46,000 bases of DNA from CAYNNQ01 sp964398785 (GCA_964398785.1 CAYNNQ010000020.1:1-46000); one strand, 5' to 3'. Numbered from the stretch's first letter, positions 14,816-22,977 are shown. A program made the numbers and translations. The notes: generated by a model from the sequence alone, not told the origin.

Positions 14816-16769
14816 AAATAAGCAGAAAAAATTGCTCAATCAACTGATTGGCCTGGGCCCGGATTCCATGCAGAAGAGTTATTATCCGGAACTCATGTCC
14901 AAGGTTCAAGAGTTGAAGCGTTTTCGGGATATGCTGGACCATATAAACGACTTGCTTTTGTTGGTCGAGCTACCTGAAGGGCGCATCTTTGATTTGAATA
15001 AAACTGCTGCTTCGGTCCTGGGCTATGAATCGGAAGAAATGCGGGGCATGCATCTTTCGGACCTGTTTGATGAAGAGATGGGGAAAAAAGTCAACGCCCA
15101 TCTTTTTACCAGCAATAATGCCGGAGGAGTCCTGGAAGTGGATATTAGGCATAAGAATGGGGATTTTATTTCCGCCCAGCTGAATACCACTGTAGTGCAG
15201 GAAAATGAGGAGCATTTGGGGATTTTGGTTATACGGGACATCACTGAGTCAGTACAGACCCGCAACGCCTTGGTCCGGCAGCGGGCCTATTTTGAACAAC
15301 TGTTCGCCAACGCACCGGTGGGCATCGCCCTTTTGGATAAAAAAGGTAAGGTCTTGGATGTAAATGCCTGTTTTGAGGAAATGTTCGGATATATCCGGGA
15401 AGAATTGATCGGGAATGACGTGGATCTACTTCTGGCTTCCGGGGATATGATGGAAGAAGCCCGCAATTTTACCCGGAAAGTGGACTCTGGGGAAAAGGTT
15501 TCCGGAGAAACTTGGCGTACGCGGAAAGACGGGGAATTGGTCCGGGTAAATCTTCAGGGTTTTCCGATTTATTTTCAGGGGGAAGTCAGCGGAGTTATCG
15601 GGCTTTATGAAGACATTTCGGAGAAAAAACGCCTGGAACAGGAAATGGTCAAAAGCCAGAAATTGGAATCGATTGCCTTGCTTGCCGGGGGGATCGCTCA
15701 CGATTTCAATAACCTGGTATCCGGACTGATGGCCAATTTATCCATGGTGCGTTTTTACGAAAAAAACAACAAGCAGGTACTGGATGTTTTGACCAAGGCG
15801 GAAAACGCCTGTTTGCGTGCCCGCGACATGACCCAGCAGCTTCTGACTTTTTCCAAGGGCGGAGAGCCGGTACGCAATGTGTTTTATTTGCAGGGCCCCC
15901 TTCAGCAGACAGTGGATTTTGCCCTGAGTGGTTCCAATGTTTTGTGCAAAATGGATATAGATGAGGATTTGAGGCCTTTGTTCGCTGATCAGGGACAGAT
16001 AAACCAGGTGATTCAAAATTTGGTAATAAATGCGGATCAAGCAATGGCCGGCGGCGGGGAGTTGATTATCCGGGCCAGGAATATAGATTTGGATAAAGGA
16101 ACTGTTTTGCCCCTAGAGCCGGGCAAGTATGTTTTATTGATCGTGAGTGATAATGGCGCGGGGATAAATCAACAATACCTGGACCGCATTTTCGACCCCT
16201 ATTTTTCCACTAAGGATGAAGGCAGTGGGCTGGGGCTGGCGATTGTCTTTTCCATAGTAAATAAGCATGGCGGTTGGATCCAGGTATTTTCCGAACCCGG
16301 ACAAGGAACGGATTTTTATATTTATTTGCCGGCCACGGAGAGGGAAGAGGAAGAAAAACTGTGTGCCGAAACTGATAAGGAGTGGACCAAAGCCAGGATC
16401 CTTTTTATGGATGATGAAAAGGACTTGGCTGAGGCTACCTCCAATCTCCTGCGGGAAATCGGTTATGAAGTGACCACAGTGTACAATGGTCGGGAAGTAA
16501 TGGATGAATATTCACGCCAACTTAATTCCGGGGAGCCGTATGATGTGGTGGTTATGGATCTGACTGTGCCCGGAAATATGGGAGGGAGGGAGACTCTCAG
16601 GGAACTTCTCAGGATCCACCCTGATGTGCGGGCCATTGCCTCTAGTGGCTATTCCAATGATCCGGTTATGGCCCGGTTTTCGGATTACGGTTTTCAGGCG
16701 GCCCTGCCCAAGCCGTATAAAATAGAAGAACTGGACCGGGTGACTCAGGAGGTTTTGAAGAAGGGATGA
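14799..16769 (+). CDS. Cytoplasmic PAS-PAS hybrid sensor histidine kinase with receiver
   Basis: The 656-residue protein has no membrane segment. In order it has two PAS domains (about 45-155 and 160-285), a histidine phosphorylation helix (SIALLAGGIAHDFNN), an HATPase domain (VINADQAMAGGG, DNGAGINQQYLDRIFDPYF, GSGLGLAIV) and a C-terminal receiver (FMDDEKDLAE, phosphoacceptor in VVMDLTVPG, conserved lysine in LPKPYK). It overlaps the ErcA-like gene, so the two are surely co-translated and probably work as a sensing pair. With the receiver fused on, the next step would be a separate phosphotransfer protein or output regulator, not seen here. Confidence 0.92.
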   Translation: MPERFKNKQKKLLNQLIGLGPDSMQKSYYPELMSKVQELKRFRDMLDHINDLLLLVELPEGRIFDLNKTAASVLGYESEEMRGMHLSDLFDEEMGKKVNAHLFTSNNAGGVLEVDIRHKNGDFISAQLNTTVVQENEEHLGILVIRDITESVQTRNALVRQRAYFEQLFANAPVGIALLDKKGKVLDVNACFEEMFGYIREELIGNDVDLLLASGDMMEEARNFTRKVDSGEKVSGETWRTRKDGELVRVNLQGFPIYFQGEVSGVIGLYEDISEKKRLEQEMVKSQKLESIALLAGGIAHDFNNLVSGLMANLSMVRFYEKNNKQVLDVLTKAENACLRARDMTQQLLTFSKGGEPVRNVFYLQGPLQQTVDFALSGSNVLCKMDIDEDLRPLFADQGQINQVIQNLVINADQAMAGGGELIIRARNIDLDKGTVLPLEPGKYVLLIVSDNGAGINQQYLDRIFDPYFSTKDEGSGLGLAIVFSIVNKHGGWIQVFSEPGQGTDFYIYLPATEREEEEKLCAETDKEWTKARILFMDDEKDLAEATSNLLREIGYEVTTVYNGREVMDEYSRQLNSGEPYDVVVMDLTVPGNMGGRETLRELLRIHPDVRAIASSGYSNDPVMARFSDYGFQAALPKPYKIEELDRVTQEVLKKG

Positions 16770-16803
16770 TTATCAATCACGCACCATTGTCTTTTCAGAG
16801 TTT

Positions 16804-16845
16804 CCCCTCTGTCTGCCCAAGGGCAAACTCTGTGCCAGACAGGGG
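16804..16845 (+). terminator. Stem-loop downstream of the sensor kinase
   Basis: CCCCTCTGTCTG (16804-16815) pairs with CAGACAGGGG (16836-16845) with one bulged T, enclosing a second stem TGCCCAAGGGCA (16814-16825). No T-run follows, so it may be a pause or processing site more than a factor-independent terminator. It separates the kinase from the metal-binding protein gene. Confidence 0.4.
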
Positions 16846-16945
16846 GAGGGAAGGATGTCAAATGAGGGTTTGGGACAAGTATACTTCGCCGGAAAACCTG
16901 CGAAGGAGCAACACGGACTTAAGATGTTAATAAAGGGAGGGAGTT

Positions 16946-17149
16946 ATGGAACATTCAATTGGTATTGAAGGTATGTCCTGTGAGCATTGTGTCCGCGCAG
17001 TGGAGCAAGCGCTGGGTAAAGTCCAGGGCGTGGAGAATGTCCGGGTCAGTTTGGAAAATAAAGAGGCAAAGATTGAGGCCGCTTCAGATGTGGATATGGA
17101 GGAGGTGAAAAAAGCGGTGGAAGAGGAAGGATACAAGGTACACTGGTAG
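16946..17149 (+). CDS. Heavy-metal-associated domain protein (CopZ-like)
   Basis: The 67-residue product is one HMA ferredoxin-like domain with the metal-binding loop GMSCEHC, the fold of copper chaperones such as CopZ and of MerP. AAAGGGAGGGAGTT precedes the ATG. No copper ATPase or metal regulator is next to it, so the metal and the partner pump are not shown. A truncated B element follows it. Confidence 0.92.
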   Translation: MEHSIGIEGMSCEHCVRAVEQALGKVQGVENVRVSLENKEAKIEAASDVDMEEVKKAVEEEGYKVHW

Positions 17150-17217
17150 TGTTTTTTGCGAATTTTTCCCCCAAAGGATTGATATCCTCCCTTCTTTGAA
17201 AGAAAGGATGTTAATTG

Positions 17218-17355
17218 GTTTCCATCCGGAAATGACCCTTTTCCATTTTAACGGCGTCGATTTTCGTAATTATTTGATCACGTATTAGGATACGCTAGCT
17301 CCTAATTACTTAATTTCCTTGTGAAGCAAAAAAAATCTTATTTTCGAATAAGAAC
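17218..17355 (+). mobile_element. Family B MITE-like element, internally shortened (138 bp)
   Basis: The left end GTTTCCATCCGGAAAT is perfect. The body (ATTTTCGTAATTATTTGATC, CACGTATTAGGATACGCTAG) matches the complete copies. The right end is reduced to TTCGAATAAGAAC because about 47 bp of the usual right arm are missing. The flanks are TAATTG on the left and TAATTA on the right, a near-match duplication. It ends 45 bp before the uspA start. Confidence 0.8.
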
Positions 17356-17399
17356 TAATTAAAAAGGGAGGGAAGCCCGAAAACTGCGGGGAGGTTAGT

Positions 17400-17834
17400 A
17401 TGGAGATCAAAAGGATTCTGTGTGGCGTGGATTTTTCTTCTGTCAGCCCCAAAGTGGCACATTATGCTATATCTTTTGCCGCCAAGTTCCAGGCCAAAGT
17501 TTATTATTTGTATGTCTCCCCCACTATGACCCAGTATATTGGCATGCATATACCCCAGGTAACAGTCAATGATTTTGCTCAGGAACTGGAGCGTAACGCA
17601 AGTAAAATGATGGAGGATTTCGCGGATAGACACAAGGATGGTCAGGAGGCAGAAGGATTGGTCAAAAGCGGATATCCGGTTGAGGAGATTTTGAAAGTGG
17701 CTGATACCAAGCAGGCGGACTTGATAATTATCGGAACACACGGCCGCAAGGGGATTGATAAGATGGTTTTCGGGTCTGTGGCGGAAAAAGTGATAAAGTC
17801 CGCAAAAATTCCGGTTTTGACTGTAAGCCCTTAA
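17400..17834 (+). CDS. Universal stress protein (UspA family)
   Basis: The 144-residue product is a single Usp domain. It starts IKRILCGVDFSSVSPKVAHY and ends with the ATP-binding loop IIIGTHGRKGIDKMVFGSVAEKV (positions about 112-134; G-x2-G-x9-G-S type). Such proteins bind ATP and support survival under stress. GGGAGGTTAGT precedes the ATG. The gene stands alone, bracketed by two B elements in the same orientation (17218-17355 and 17938-18122). Confidence 0.93.
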   Translation: MEIKRILCGVDFSSVSPKVAHYAISFAAKFQAKVYYLYVSPTMTQYIGMHIPQVTVNDFAQELERNASKMMEDFADRHKDGQEAEGLVKSGYPVEEILKVADTKQADLIIIGTHGRKGIDKMVFGSVAEKVIKSAKIPVLTVSP

Positions 17835-17907
17835 GGAGGCAAAAAATATATATTTTGCGGGCGGATCCGGAATATGCGGTTTAGAAAGCGGATACATAAG
17901 GGCTTAC
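17823..17907 (+). repeat. Inverted repeat spanning the uspA stop codon
   Basis: GTAAGCCCTTA (17823-17833), the last codons of uspA, is exactly complementary to TAAGGGCTTAC (17897-17907). Between them lies GGCAAAAAATATATATTTTGCGGGC, a smaller hairpin that resembles the family A end. The arrangement may end transcription or protect the mRNA end, but no T-run supports a standard terminator. Confidence 0.4.
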
Positions 17908-17937
17908 GTTTGAACAAATGACAAAAAAGACTATATA

Positions 17938-18122
17938 GTTTCCATCCGGAAATGGACCTTTTCCATTTTAGCGGGGTCAATTTTCGTAATTATTCGATCA
18001 CGTATTAGGATACGCTAGCTCCTAATTACTCAGTTTCCTAGTTAAACAGAAAAAAATCTCATTTCCGAATTGGAAAGGTGATATTTCTAAACCCGGAAAT
18101 TTTTGTATTTCCGGATAGGAAC
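17938..18122 (+). mobile_element. Family B MITE-like element, complete (185 bp)
   Basis: It runs from GTTTCCATCCGGAAAT to ATTTCCGGATAGGAAC, the complement of GTTCCTATCCGGAAAT. A perfect TATATA duplication flanks it at 17932-17937 and 18123-18128. Length is identical to the copies at 2687, 21508 and 30851. It lies downstream of uspA and carries no reading frame of note. Confidence 0.9.
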
Positions 18123-18131
18123 TATATAACA

Positions 18132-18220
18132 CTGCCTTGCACTTAGTGTCTAACTCCGTGCGGCGCAAGTACAAGGTAGGGGCCGAGAGCCGCGGGAAAA
18201 TGTTGCCCTGCGGCTTTTTC
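18132..18220 (+). terminator. Two consecutive stem-loops ending in a T-run
   Basis: The first stem pairs CTGCCTTGCACTT with AAGTACAAGGTAG (18132-18179, one mismatch). The second pairs AGCCGCGGG (18188-18196) with CCCTGCGGCT (18206-18215) and is followed by TTTTTC, a good factor-independent terminator. Together they could be the end of a small RNA or a leader attenuator for the AMMECR1-rel genes that start 100 bp later. I do not recognise the RNA. Confidence 0.5.
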
Positions 18221-18319
18221 TTGTCTTTTCCCGGACCACGTCAGTTGCGTTTGTGCCGGTATATACCTATATTGTATTTTGGTGTTTGGTGGTTTAGTAT
18301 TTATGGCGGAGGTATTTTT

Positions 18320-18874
18320 ATGGGTAATTTTGAATTTACTTTGACGGAACAGGAAAAGGATTATTTGCGTAATCTGGCTTGGGAAAGCATTTCCAGCCGA
18401 CTGGGAATGCGAGAAGAGCAGGAGTTTACTCCCCCAGTCTCGGACAGGATGGAGGAAAAGCTAGGGGCTTTTGTTACTTTGAAGAAAAATGGGCGTCTTA
18501 GAGGGTGTATAGGGAACGTGGTTGGAGATATCCCCTTATGGAAGACAATTATAAAAATGGCCGAATCGGCCGCCTTTGAAGACCCTCGCTTCCCTCCCAT
18601 AAATAAGGATGAATTTACTCAACTGGAAATCGAGATTTCCATTCTGAGCCCCTTTGAACGGGTGGAGGATATTCAGGCCATAGAGCCGGGTCGGGATGGG
18701 CTTTTGGTACGCAAGTCCTGGCATTCCGGATTATTGCTTCCCCAGGTAGCTACTGAGTGGGGATGGGACAGGGAGACTTTTTTGGCCCAGACTTGTCAAA
18801 AGGCCGGACTCCGCGGGGATTGCTGGAAAGATACGCAAACAGAAATATTTTGGTTCCAGGCAGAGGTCTTTTAG
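18320..18874 (+). CDS. AMMECR1-domain protein (AmmeMemoRadiSam A type)
   Basis: The 184-residue protein is an AMMECR1 domain: FVTLKKNGRLRGCIGN is the family signature, followed by AAFEDPRFPPI and LLLPQVATEWGWDRETFL. The biochemical role of the family is unsettled; in many bacteria it is encoded with a Memo-like protein and a radical SAM enzyme, neither of which is here. The ATG at 18320 has GGAGGTATTTTT in front. A longer frame from 18137 would run through the upstream terminator and is rejected. The stop lies 10 bp before rel, so the two form an operon. Confidence 0.9.
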   Translation: MGNFEFTLTEQEKDYLRNLAWESISSRLGMREEQEFTPPVSDRMEEKLGAFVTLKKNGRLRGCIGNVVGDIPLWKTIIKMAESAAFEDPRFPPINKDEFTQLEIEISILSPFERVEDIQAIEPGRDGLLVRKSWHSGLLLPQVATEWGWDRETFLAQTCQKAGLRGDCWKDTQTEIFWFQAEVF

Positions 18875-18884
18875 GGTCCCGGCT

Positions 18885-21068
18885 ATGATCAGGATAACAG
18901 AGATATTGGACAAGGCCGGGGAGTTTATCTCCAATCCAGGTGACCTGGCGCTTATACAAAAGGCGTATGTCTTTTCCGCATCGGCCCATGCAGGACAGAT
19001 ACGTCTCAACGGGGAACCTTATCTTTCGCACCCCCTGGAAGTCACCAATATCCTGGTCAATATGCACTTGGATACAGCGACAATTGTTTCCGGACTGCTC
19101 CATGACACTGTCGAGGATACGGATACGGATATAAGCGAGATAGAGGAAAAATTCGGCGGTGATGTGGCCCAAATAGTCAATGGAGTGACCAAAATCAGCA
19201 AAATGCGCTTTGAGTCCAAGGAAGAAGCCCAGGCGGAAAATATCCGCAAGATGATCCTGGCCATGGCCGACGATCTCCGGGTGATAATGGTCAAGCTGGC
19301 CGATAGGCTGCACAATATGCGCACACTGGAATATCAAAAGGAGATAAAGCAAAAGGTGGTTTCTCAGGAGACCCTGGAGATCTACGCCCCTCTGGCCAAT
19401 CGCCTGGGGCTTTATAAAATAAGGACCGAGTTGGAAGACTTGAGTCTCCGTTATACCAATCCAGATTTGTATTTTCAGATAAAAGAGGGGATAGAGCAAT
19501 ATCAAAAGGATGCCGAGGAATACATAAATAAGGTCTGCGATCTTCTGCGTTCCTTACTGGATGAGAATAATATATCTGGACGGGTTACCGGCAGGGCCAA
19601 GCATGTATACAGTGTATGGCACAAAATGCGGCAACAGCAGTTGAATCTGGACGAAGTACACGACCTGATAGCTTTTCGGGTCTTGGTGGATTCTTTAAAG
19701 GATTGTTATTCAGTGCTGGGGGTGGTCCATTCCAAATGGAAGCCAGTACCCGGGAAGTTCAAGGATTACATCTCCATGCCCAAGGCCAATATGTACCGCA
19801 GCTTGCATACTACTGTTATCGGCCCGGAGGGAGATAGGATCGAGATACAAATAAGGACCCATGAAATGCACCAGTTGGCCGAATACGGTGTGGCTGCGCA
19901 TTGGAAGTACAAGGAGAACGGGCAGGTCAAGGAGAAGGATGCGGAACGCTTCACCTGGTTGCGCCGGATTTTGGACTGGCAGGAAGAACTAAAGGATCCC
20001 CGGGAATTCATCGCCTCGCTGCGATTCGATCTCTTCGAGGACGAAGTCTTTGTTTTTACACCGCAAGGAGAAGTCAAGGAGTTGCCAGAAGGAGCGACTC
20101 CGGTTGATTTTGCCTATATGATCCATTCCGAGGTGGGTGACCATTGCTCCGGTGCCAAAGTCAACGGACGGCTTGTCCCCTTGAATACCCGTCTAAAGAA
20201 TGGGGATACGGTTCATATTATTACCGATCCTCACCGCCATCCCAGCCGGGACTGGTTGAAATTCGTGAAGACAGCCAAAGCCAGGACCAGGATTAAACAC
20301 TGGATACGAAATGAGGAAAGGGACCGCAGCATTGCTTTGGCCCGGGAAGTATTGGAAAAGGAAGGACGTAAGCTAGACATTAATCTGAACAAGGCGATCA
20401 AAGAAGGGTACATGGAAGAACTGGCCAAGGAGTTTTCCTACAAGTCCGTGGACGATCTTTTGTCCGCTGTAGGATACGCCGAGCTGACCCCGCGCCAAGT
20501 ATTGAATCGTTTGTATGCCAGGGTTAAAGGGGGTAAAGAGGACAGAAAGGATAAGAAGCGCGGAGAAGAGGAGGTAAAGACTCCCGCGCATTCGGGCAAG
20601 GGCGCGGATCAAAACCTGCAACGTGAAGGGGTGTCCATTAAAGGGGTCTCCGATATAATGGTCCGTTTTGCCCAGTGTTGCAATCCAGTACCCGGAGATC
20701 CCATTACAGGCTATACTACCCGGGGAAGGGGAGTGACCATTCATCGTCAGGATTGTCCAAATATGCAGAGGGTGGAACCGGAAAGAGTGCTGGAGGTCTT
20801 TTGGGAAAGCGAGGGTGGAAATTCCTTTCCGGCGGAGATCAAGATCATCTGCAGGAACAAGCGGGGAGTTCTGGCTGAGGTCTCCGGTATATTCTCCAAG
20901 GAGGAGATAGATATTGATTCGGGAGAATTTATATCCAACGTGGACGAGCGTTCCGAGCTAGATTTTACTGTTTTAGTACAGAACAGTTCTCATTTGTATA
21001 AAGTAATTGATAAAATCCGGGCCTTGGATTCGGTTCTGGAAATTACCCGAAAGACCAAATCGAATTGA
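18885..21068 (+). CDS. rel: Bifunctional (p)ppGpp synthetase/hydrolase (Rel/SpoT)
   Basis: A full-length 727-residue long RSH enzyme. The N-terminal HD hydrolase keeps its metal motif in GLLHDTVEDTD, and the synthetase region has FRVLVDSLKDCY, KFKDYISMPKANMYRSLHTT and IEIQIRT, so both activities look intact. A TGS domain (VFTPQGEVKELPEGATPVDF), a zinc-finger-like CC motif (AQCCNPVPGDPI) and a C-terminal ACT domain (RNKRGVLAEVSGIFSKE) follow. It would set the stringent response alarmone in the cytoplasm. It appears to be the only RSH gene in view, as is usual in deltaproteobacteria. Confidence 0.95.
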   Translation: MIRITEILDKAGEFISNPGDLALIQKAYVFSASAHAGQIRLNGEPYLSHPLEVTNILVNMHLDTATIVSGLLHDTVEDTDTDISEIEEKFGGDVAQIVNGVTKISKMRFESKEEAQAENIRKMILAMADDLRVIMVKLADRLHNMRTLEYQKEIKQKVVSQETLEIYAPLANRLGLYKIRTELEDLSLRYTNPDLYFQIKEGIEQYQKDAEEYINKVCDLLRSLLDENNISGRVTGRAKHVYSVWHKMRQQQLNLDEVHDLIAFRVLVDSLKDCYSVLGVVHSKWKPVPGKFKDYISMPKANMYRSLHTTVIGPEGDRIEIQIRTHEMHQLAEYGVAAHWKYKENGQVKEKDAERFTWLRRILDWQEELKDPREFIASLRFDLFEDEVFVFTPQGEVKELPEGATPVDFAYMIHSEVGDHCSGAKVNGRLVPLNTRLKNGDTVHIITDPHRHPSRDWLKFVKTAKARTRIKHWIRNEERDRSIALAREVLEKEGRKLDINLNKAIKEGYMEELAKEFSYKSVDDLLSAVGYAELTPRQVLNRLYARVKGGKEDRKDKKRGEEEVKTPAHSGKGADQNLQREGVSIKGVSDIMVRFAQCCNPVPGDPITGYTTRGRGVTIHRQDCPNMQRVEPERVLEVFWESEGGNSFPAEIKIICRNKRGVLAEVSGIFSKEEIDIDSGEFISNVDERSELDFTVLVQNSSHLYKVIDKIRALDSVLEITRKTKSN

Positions 21069-21134
21069 GGAGAAAGGGTTGGTTCTATGAGGAAGGGATT
21101 CTTTTGGATTCCATTAGCCTGCTGAGTATTCCCG

Positions 21135-21253
21135 GATGTACCTGCAAAAAATATATTTTTGCAGGCAGTGTTAAGTTGAAAGTTTAAAGTAAAATCTGGA
21201 TGTTGTTTAATCTAGGCGTACAGTCTTAAGTTATAATTTTTTGCAGTTGCGTC
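21135..21253 (+). mobile_element. Family A MITE-like element, complete (119 bp)
   Basis: The left end GATGTACCTGCAAAAAATAT and right end TTTTTTGCAGTTGCGTC are inverted repeats of each other (GACGCAACTGCAAAAAA). TTCCCGG is repeated on both sides (21129-21135 and 21254-21260), with a one-base ambiguity at the left boundary. It is the cleanest A copy for reading both ends. It lies 66 bp past the rel stop. Confidence 0.85.
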
Positions 21254-21310
21254 TTCCCGGCGCTCGAATTCCGATTTCGAGTATCTACCCTCTCTTAAAA
21301 GATCCCCAAG

Positions 21311-21388
21311 AACAGGAAAAAATTTCATTTCCGAATTGCAAAGGAGATATTTCTAAACCCGGAAATTTTTGAATTTCCGGATAAGGAC
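21311..21388 (+). mobile_element. Family B element, right-half remnant
   Basis: From AACAGGAAAAAATTTCATTT to ATTTCCGGATAAGGAC it matches the right 78 bp of family B, but the left end and middle are missing. The base after it (TAGGTA) fits the usual TA-starting target. It lies between an A copy and a complete B copy in a gene-free 630-bp stretch. Confidence 0.75.
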
Positions 21389-21429
21389 TAGGTAGCGTCA
21401 GAGACTAGGGATCATAGGGCGTGCAAAAA

Positions 21430-21462
21430 AAACAAAGCGGCCGTTGCGGCCGCTTTGTTTTT
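21430..21462 (+). terminator. Strong factor-independent terminator after rel
   Basis: AACAAAGCGGCCG and CGGCCGCTTTGTT form a 13-bp stem with a three-base loop (TTG), preceded by A-tract and followed by TTTTT. It works in either direction and would end rel transcription after the two elements. Confidence 0.85.
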
Positions 21463-21507
21463 CCCGGTAATTAAAAAATGGGGTTTTTCTCTTTTAATTT
21501 TAGTCTA

Positions 21508-21692
21508 GTTTCCATCCGGAAATGGTCCTTTTCCATTTTAAAGGCGTCAATTTTCGTAATTATTCGCTCACGTATTGAGATGTACTCACTCCTAATTACC
21601 TAATTTGCTTGTTAAACAGAAAAAAATTTCATTTCCGAATTGCAAAGGTGATATTTCTAAACCCGGAAATTTTTGAATTTCCGGATAAGAAC
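21508..21692 (+). mobile_element. Family B MITE-like element, complete (185 bp)
   Basis: It runs from GTTTCCATCCGGAAAT to ATTTCCGGATAAGAAC. A perfect 7-bp duplication TAGTCTA lies at 21501-21507 and 21693-21699. The right-hand copy of the duplication contains the stop codon of the SlyD-like gene (minus strand TAG, 21697-21699), so the element landed exactly at that gene's end without changing the protein. Confidence 0.92.
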
Positions 21693-21696
21693 TAGT

Positions 21697-22125
21697 CTAT
21701 GAGGCCTGAACCAACTCCACTTCGAAATTCAAGTCAAAACCCGCAAGCGGATGGTTGGCATCCACAGTTATGTTCTCTTCGCCCACGGAAACGATAAAAG
21801 CCGGGGCTTCCTGGCCTTCCGGACTACGCAGCAATATCTGCTGTCCCTCTTCCTTGGGGATATCTGCAGGGAAATTCTCCGTGGGTACATCGAAAACCAA
21901 TTCTTTGTTGTGTTCCCCGTAAGCGTCATCCTTGGATATGGTTACCTGGCGTTTTTCACCTACTTCCATGTCCCGTACCGTGTTCTCGAAACCCGTGATT
22001 ACTTCGCCCTCGCCTAGGGTGAATTCAAGTGGGTCCCTGTCTTTGGAAGAGTCAAATTCTGTCCCGTCTTCCAGGGTTCCTGTGTAGTGTACCTTGATTT
22101 GTGTGCCGTCTTCAAATTTAGACAT
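21697..22125 (-). CDS. FKBP-type peptidyl-prolyl isomerase (SlyD/FkpA-like)
   Basis: The 142-residue protein has a split FKBP domain (KVHYTGTLEDGTEFDSS, then DPLEFTLGEGEVITGFENTV, and near the end VDANHPLAGFDLNFEVELV) with the inserted flap region between, the SlyD layout. It lacks SlyD's histidine-rich metal tail and has no signal peptide, so it should be a cytoplasmic folding helper. The ATG at 22125 is preceded at 11 bp by GGAG; a TTG at 22131 is closer to that site and is an alternative start. A structured leader lies upstream (22174-22253). Confidence 0.92.
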   Translation of the reverse strand: MSKFEDGTQIKVHYTGTLEDGTEFDSSKDRDPLEFTLGEGEVITGFENTVRDMEVGEKRQVTISKDDAYGEHNKELVFDVPTENFPADIPKEEGQQILLRSPEGQEAPAFIVSVGEENITVDANHPLAGFDLNFEVELVQAS

Positions 22126-22150
22126 TGACAATTAATCTCCGTGTCTTTTT

Positions 22151-22162
22151 GCGGTATACCGC
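22151..22162. repeat. Perfect 12-bp palindrome in the SlyD-like leader
   Basis: GCGGTATACCGC is fully self-complementary and flanked by TTTTT on both sides (plus strand), giving a short terminator-like or operator-like site 26 bp upstream of the SlyD-like start codon. Confidence 0.45.
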
Positions 22163-22173
22163 TTTTTCAAATT

Positions 22174-22253
22174 AAGTCCTCATGCGGATGTTGTATTGGC
22201 GAGCCACGGAAAAATGAAGTGGCTTCTTCTCCGCGTAGGCCCTCTGAGGACTT
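22174..22253 (-). ncRNA. Candidate structured RNA leader upstream of the SlyD-like gene
   Basis: Three nested stems can be drawn: TGAGGACTT/AAGTCCTCA (22245-22253 with 22174-22182, nine perfect pairs), TCCGC/GCGGA (22230-22234 with 22184-22188), and AGCCAC/GTGGCT (22202-22207 with 22219-22224), with unequal internal loops as in riboswitches or small regulatory RNAs. On the minus strand TTGACG (22303-22298) stands 17 bp before TAATTT (22280-22275), a possible promoter. I do not recognise a known riboswitch class. It may be a 5' leader or a separate small RNA. Confidence 0.4.
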
Positions 22254-22303
22254 GGCGCTCTCACCTCTACAGCTAAATTAAGTATAGCGTTTTGGTTCGT
22301 CAA

Positions 22304-22536
22304 CCATGTTTTTTTGTTTTTGTTGTTATCTATTTTTGAATATGGTCTGATTTATCCGGATTCGTTTAATTTTTTCGGAAAGACAATTTTGAGTCTGTTT
22401 TGAACTTTTTGGCGGATGATAAACCTAAGTTGTTACAGTACTTCTTTGAGGGTTATAAATGTGTATACTCTGCATTATGTATATCACCTAATCTAGACAG
22501 GTAGTTCTTGATATATAGATTTATATTCGGTGTATT
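22304..22536. other. AT-rich gene-free stretch
   Basis: No gene, RNA or clear site is seen. The sequence becomes strongly AT-rich from here to the ABC transporter start at 23022. Confidence 0.4.
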
Positions 22537-22678
22537 TTTGCGTCTGCAAAAGATATTTTTATTGCAGACAGCTTAAATGCTCAAGTTTTAAGTGTAAAAA
22601 ACTTAATATAGTTGTAAAATTTAATCCATGTATTAAACTTTAGCCTTCGTGTTTTTTTTATTTGCCTCTGTATTAAAA
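22537..22678 (+). mobile_element. Family A element, degenerate (about 142 bp)
   Basis: GCGTCTGCAAAAGATATTTT and TTGCAGACAGCTTAAATGC reproduce the hairpin end of family A. The far end TTTTTTTATTTGCCTC is an eroded version of TTTTTTGCAGTTGCGTC. TGTATT occurs on both sides (22531-22536 and 22679-22684). The length is slightly above other copies. Confidence 0.6.
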
Positions 22679-22948
22679 TTTATAAAATGACAAATAAAAG
22701 TGACAATATTTTTGAATATATAGCTAATGATTTATTATTATTTTATCGTATATATTTTTTTCTTTATTTTTTTACAGTGGAACTTATATATTAGTAATAC
22801 TATTTTAATTTTATAAAATATTAAATATTTTTTGTATATTTGCAAGATTAATATGTTAATGTGGAATAAAATTTTATTGATTCATTGCAAAATTGTATTT
22901 TCAGGAATTATTCTATTAGGATTCTTGCTTATTAATTATCTATATTTG

Positions 22949-22977
22949 TTGACAAAATTTTCTTGTTTGTATATTGG
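22949..22977 (+). promoter_or_regulatory. Putative sigma-70 promoter of the amino-acid ABC operon
   Basis: TTGACA (22949-22954) and TATTGG (22972-22977) are 17 bp apart within very AT-rich DNA, 45 bp before the ATPase start codon. The -35 box is perfect and the -10 box is fair. Confidence 0.5.

Noticed and set aside
18137..18319. Longer AMMECR1 protein starting at 18137
   Set aside because: The extra 61 residues are read through the B element flank and a terminator hairpin, and the good ribosome site is in front of 18320.
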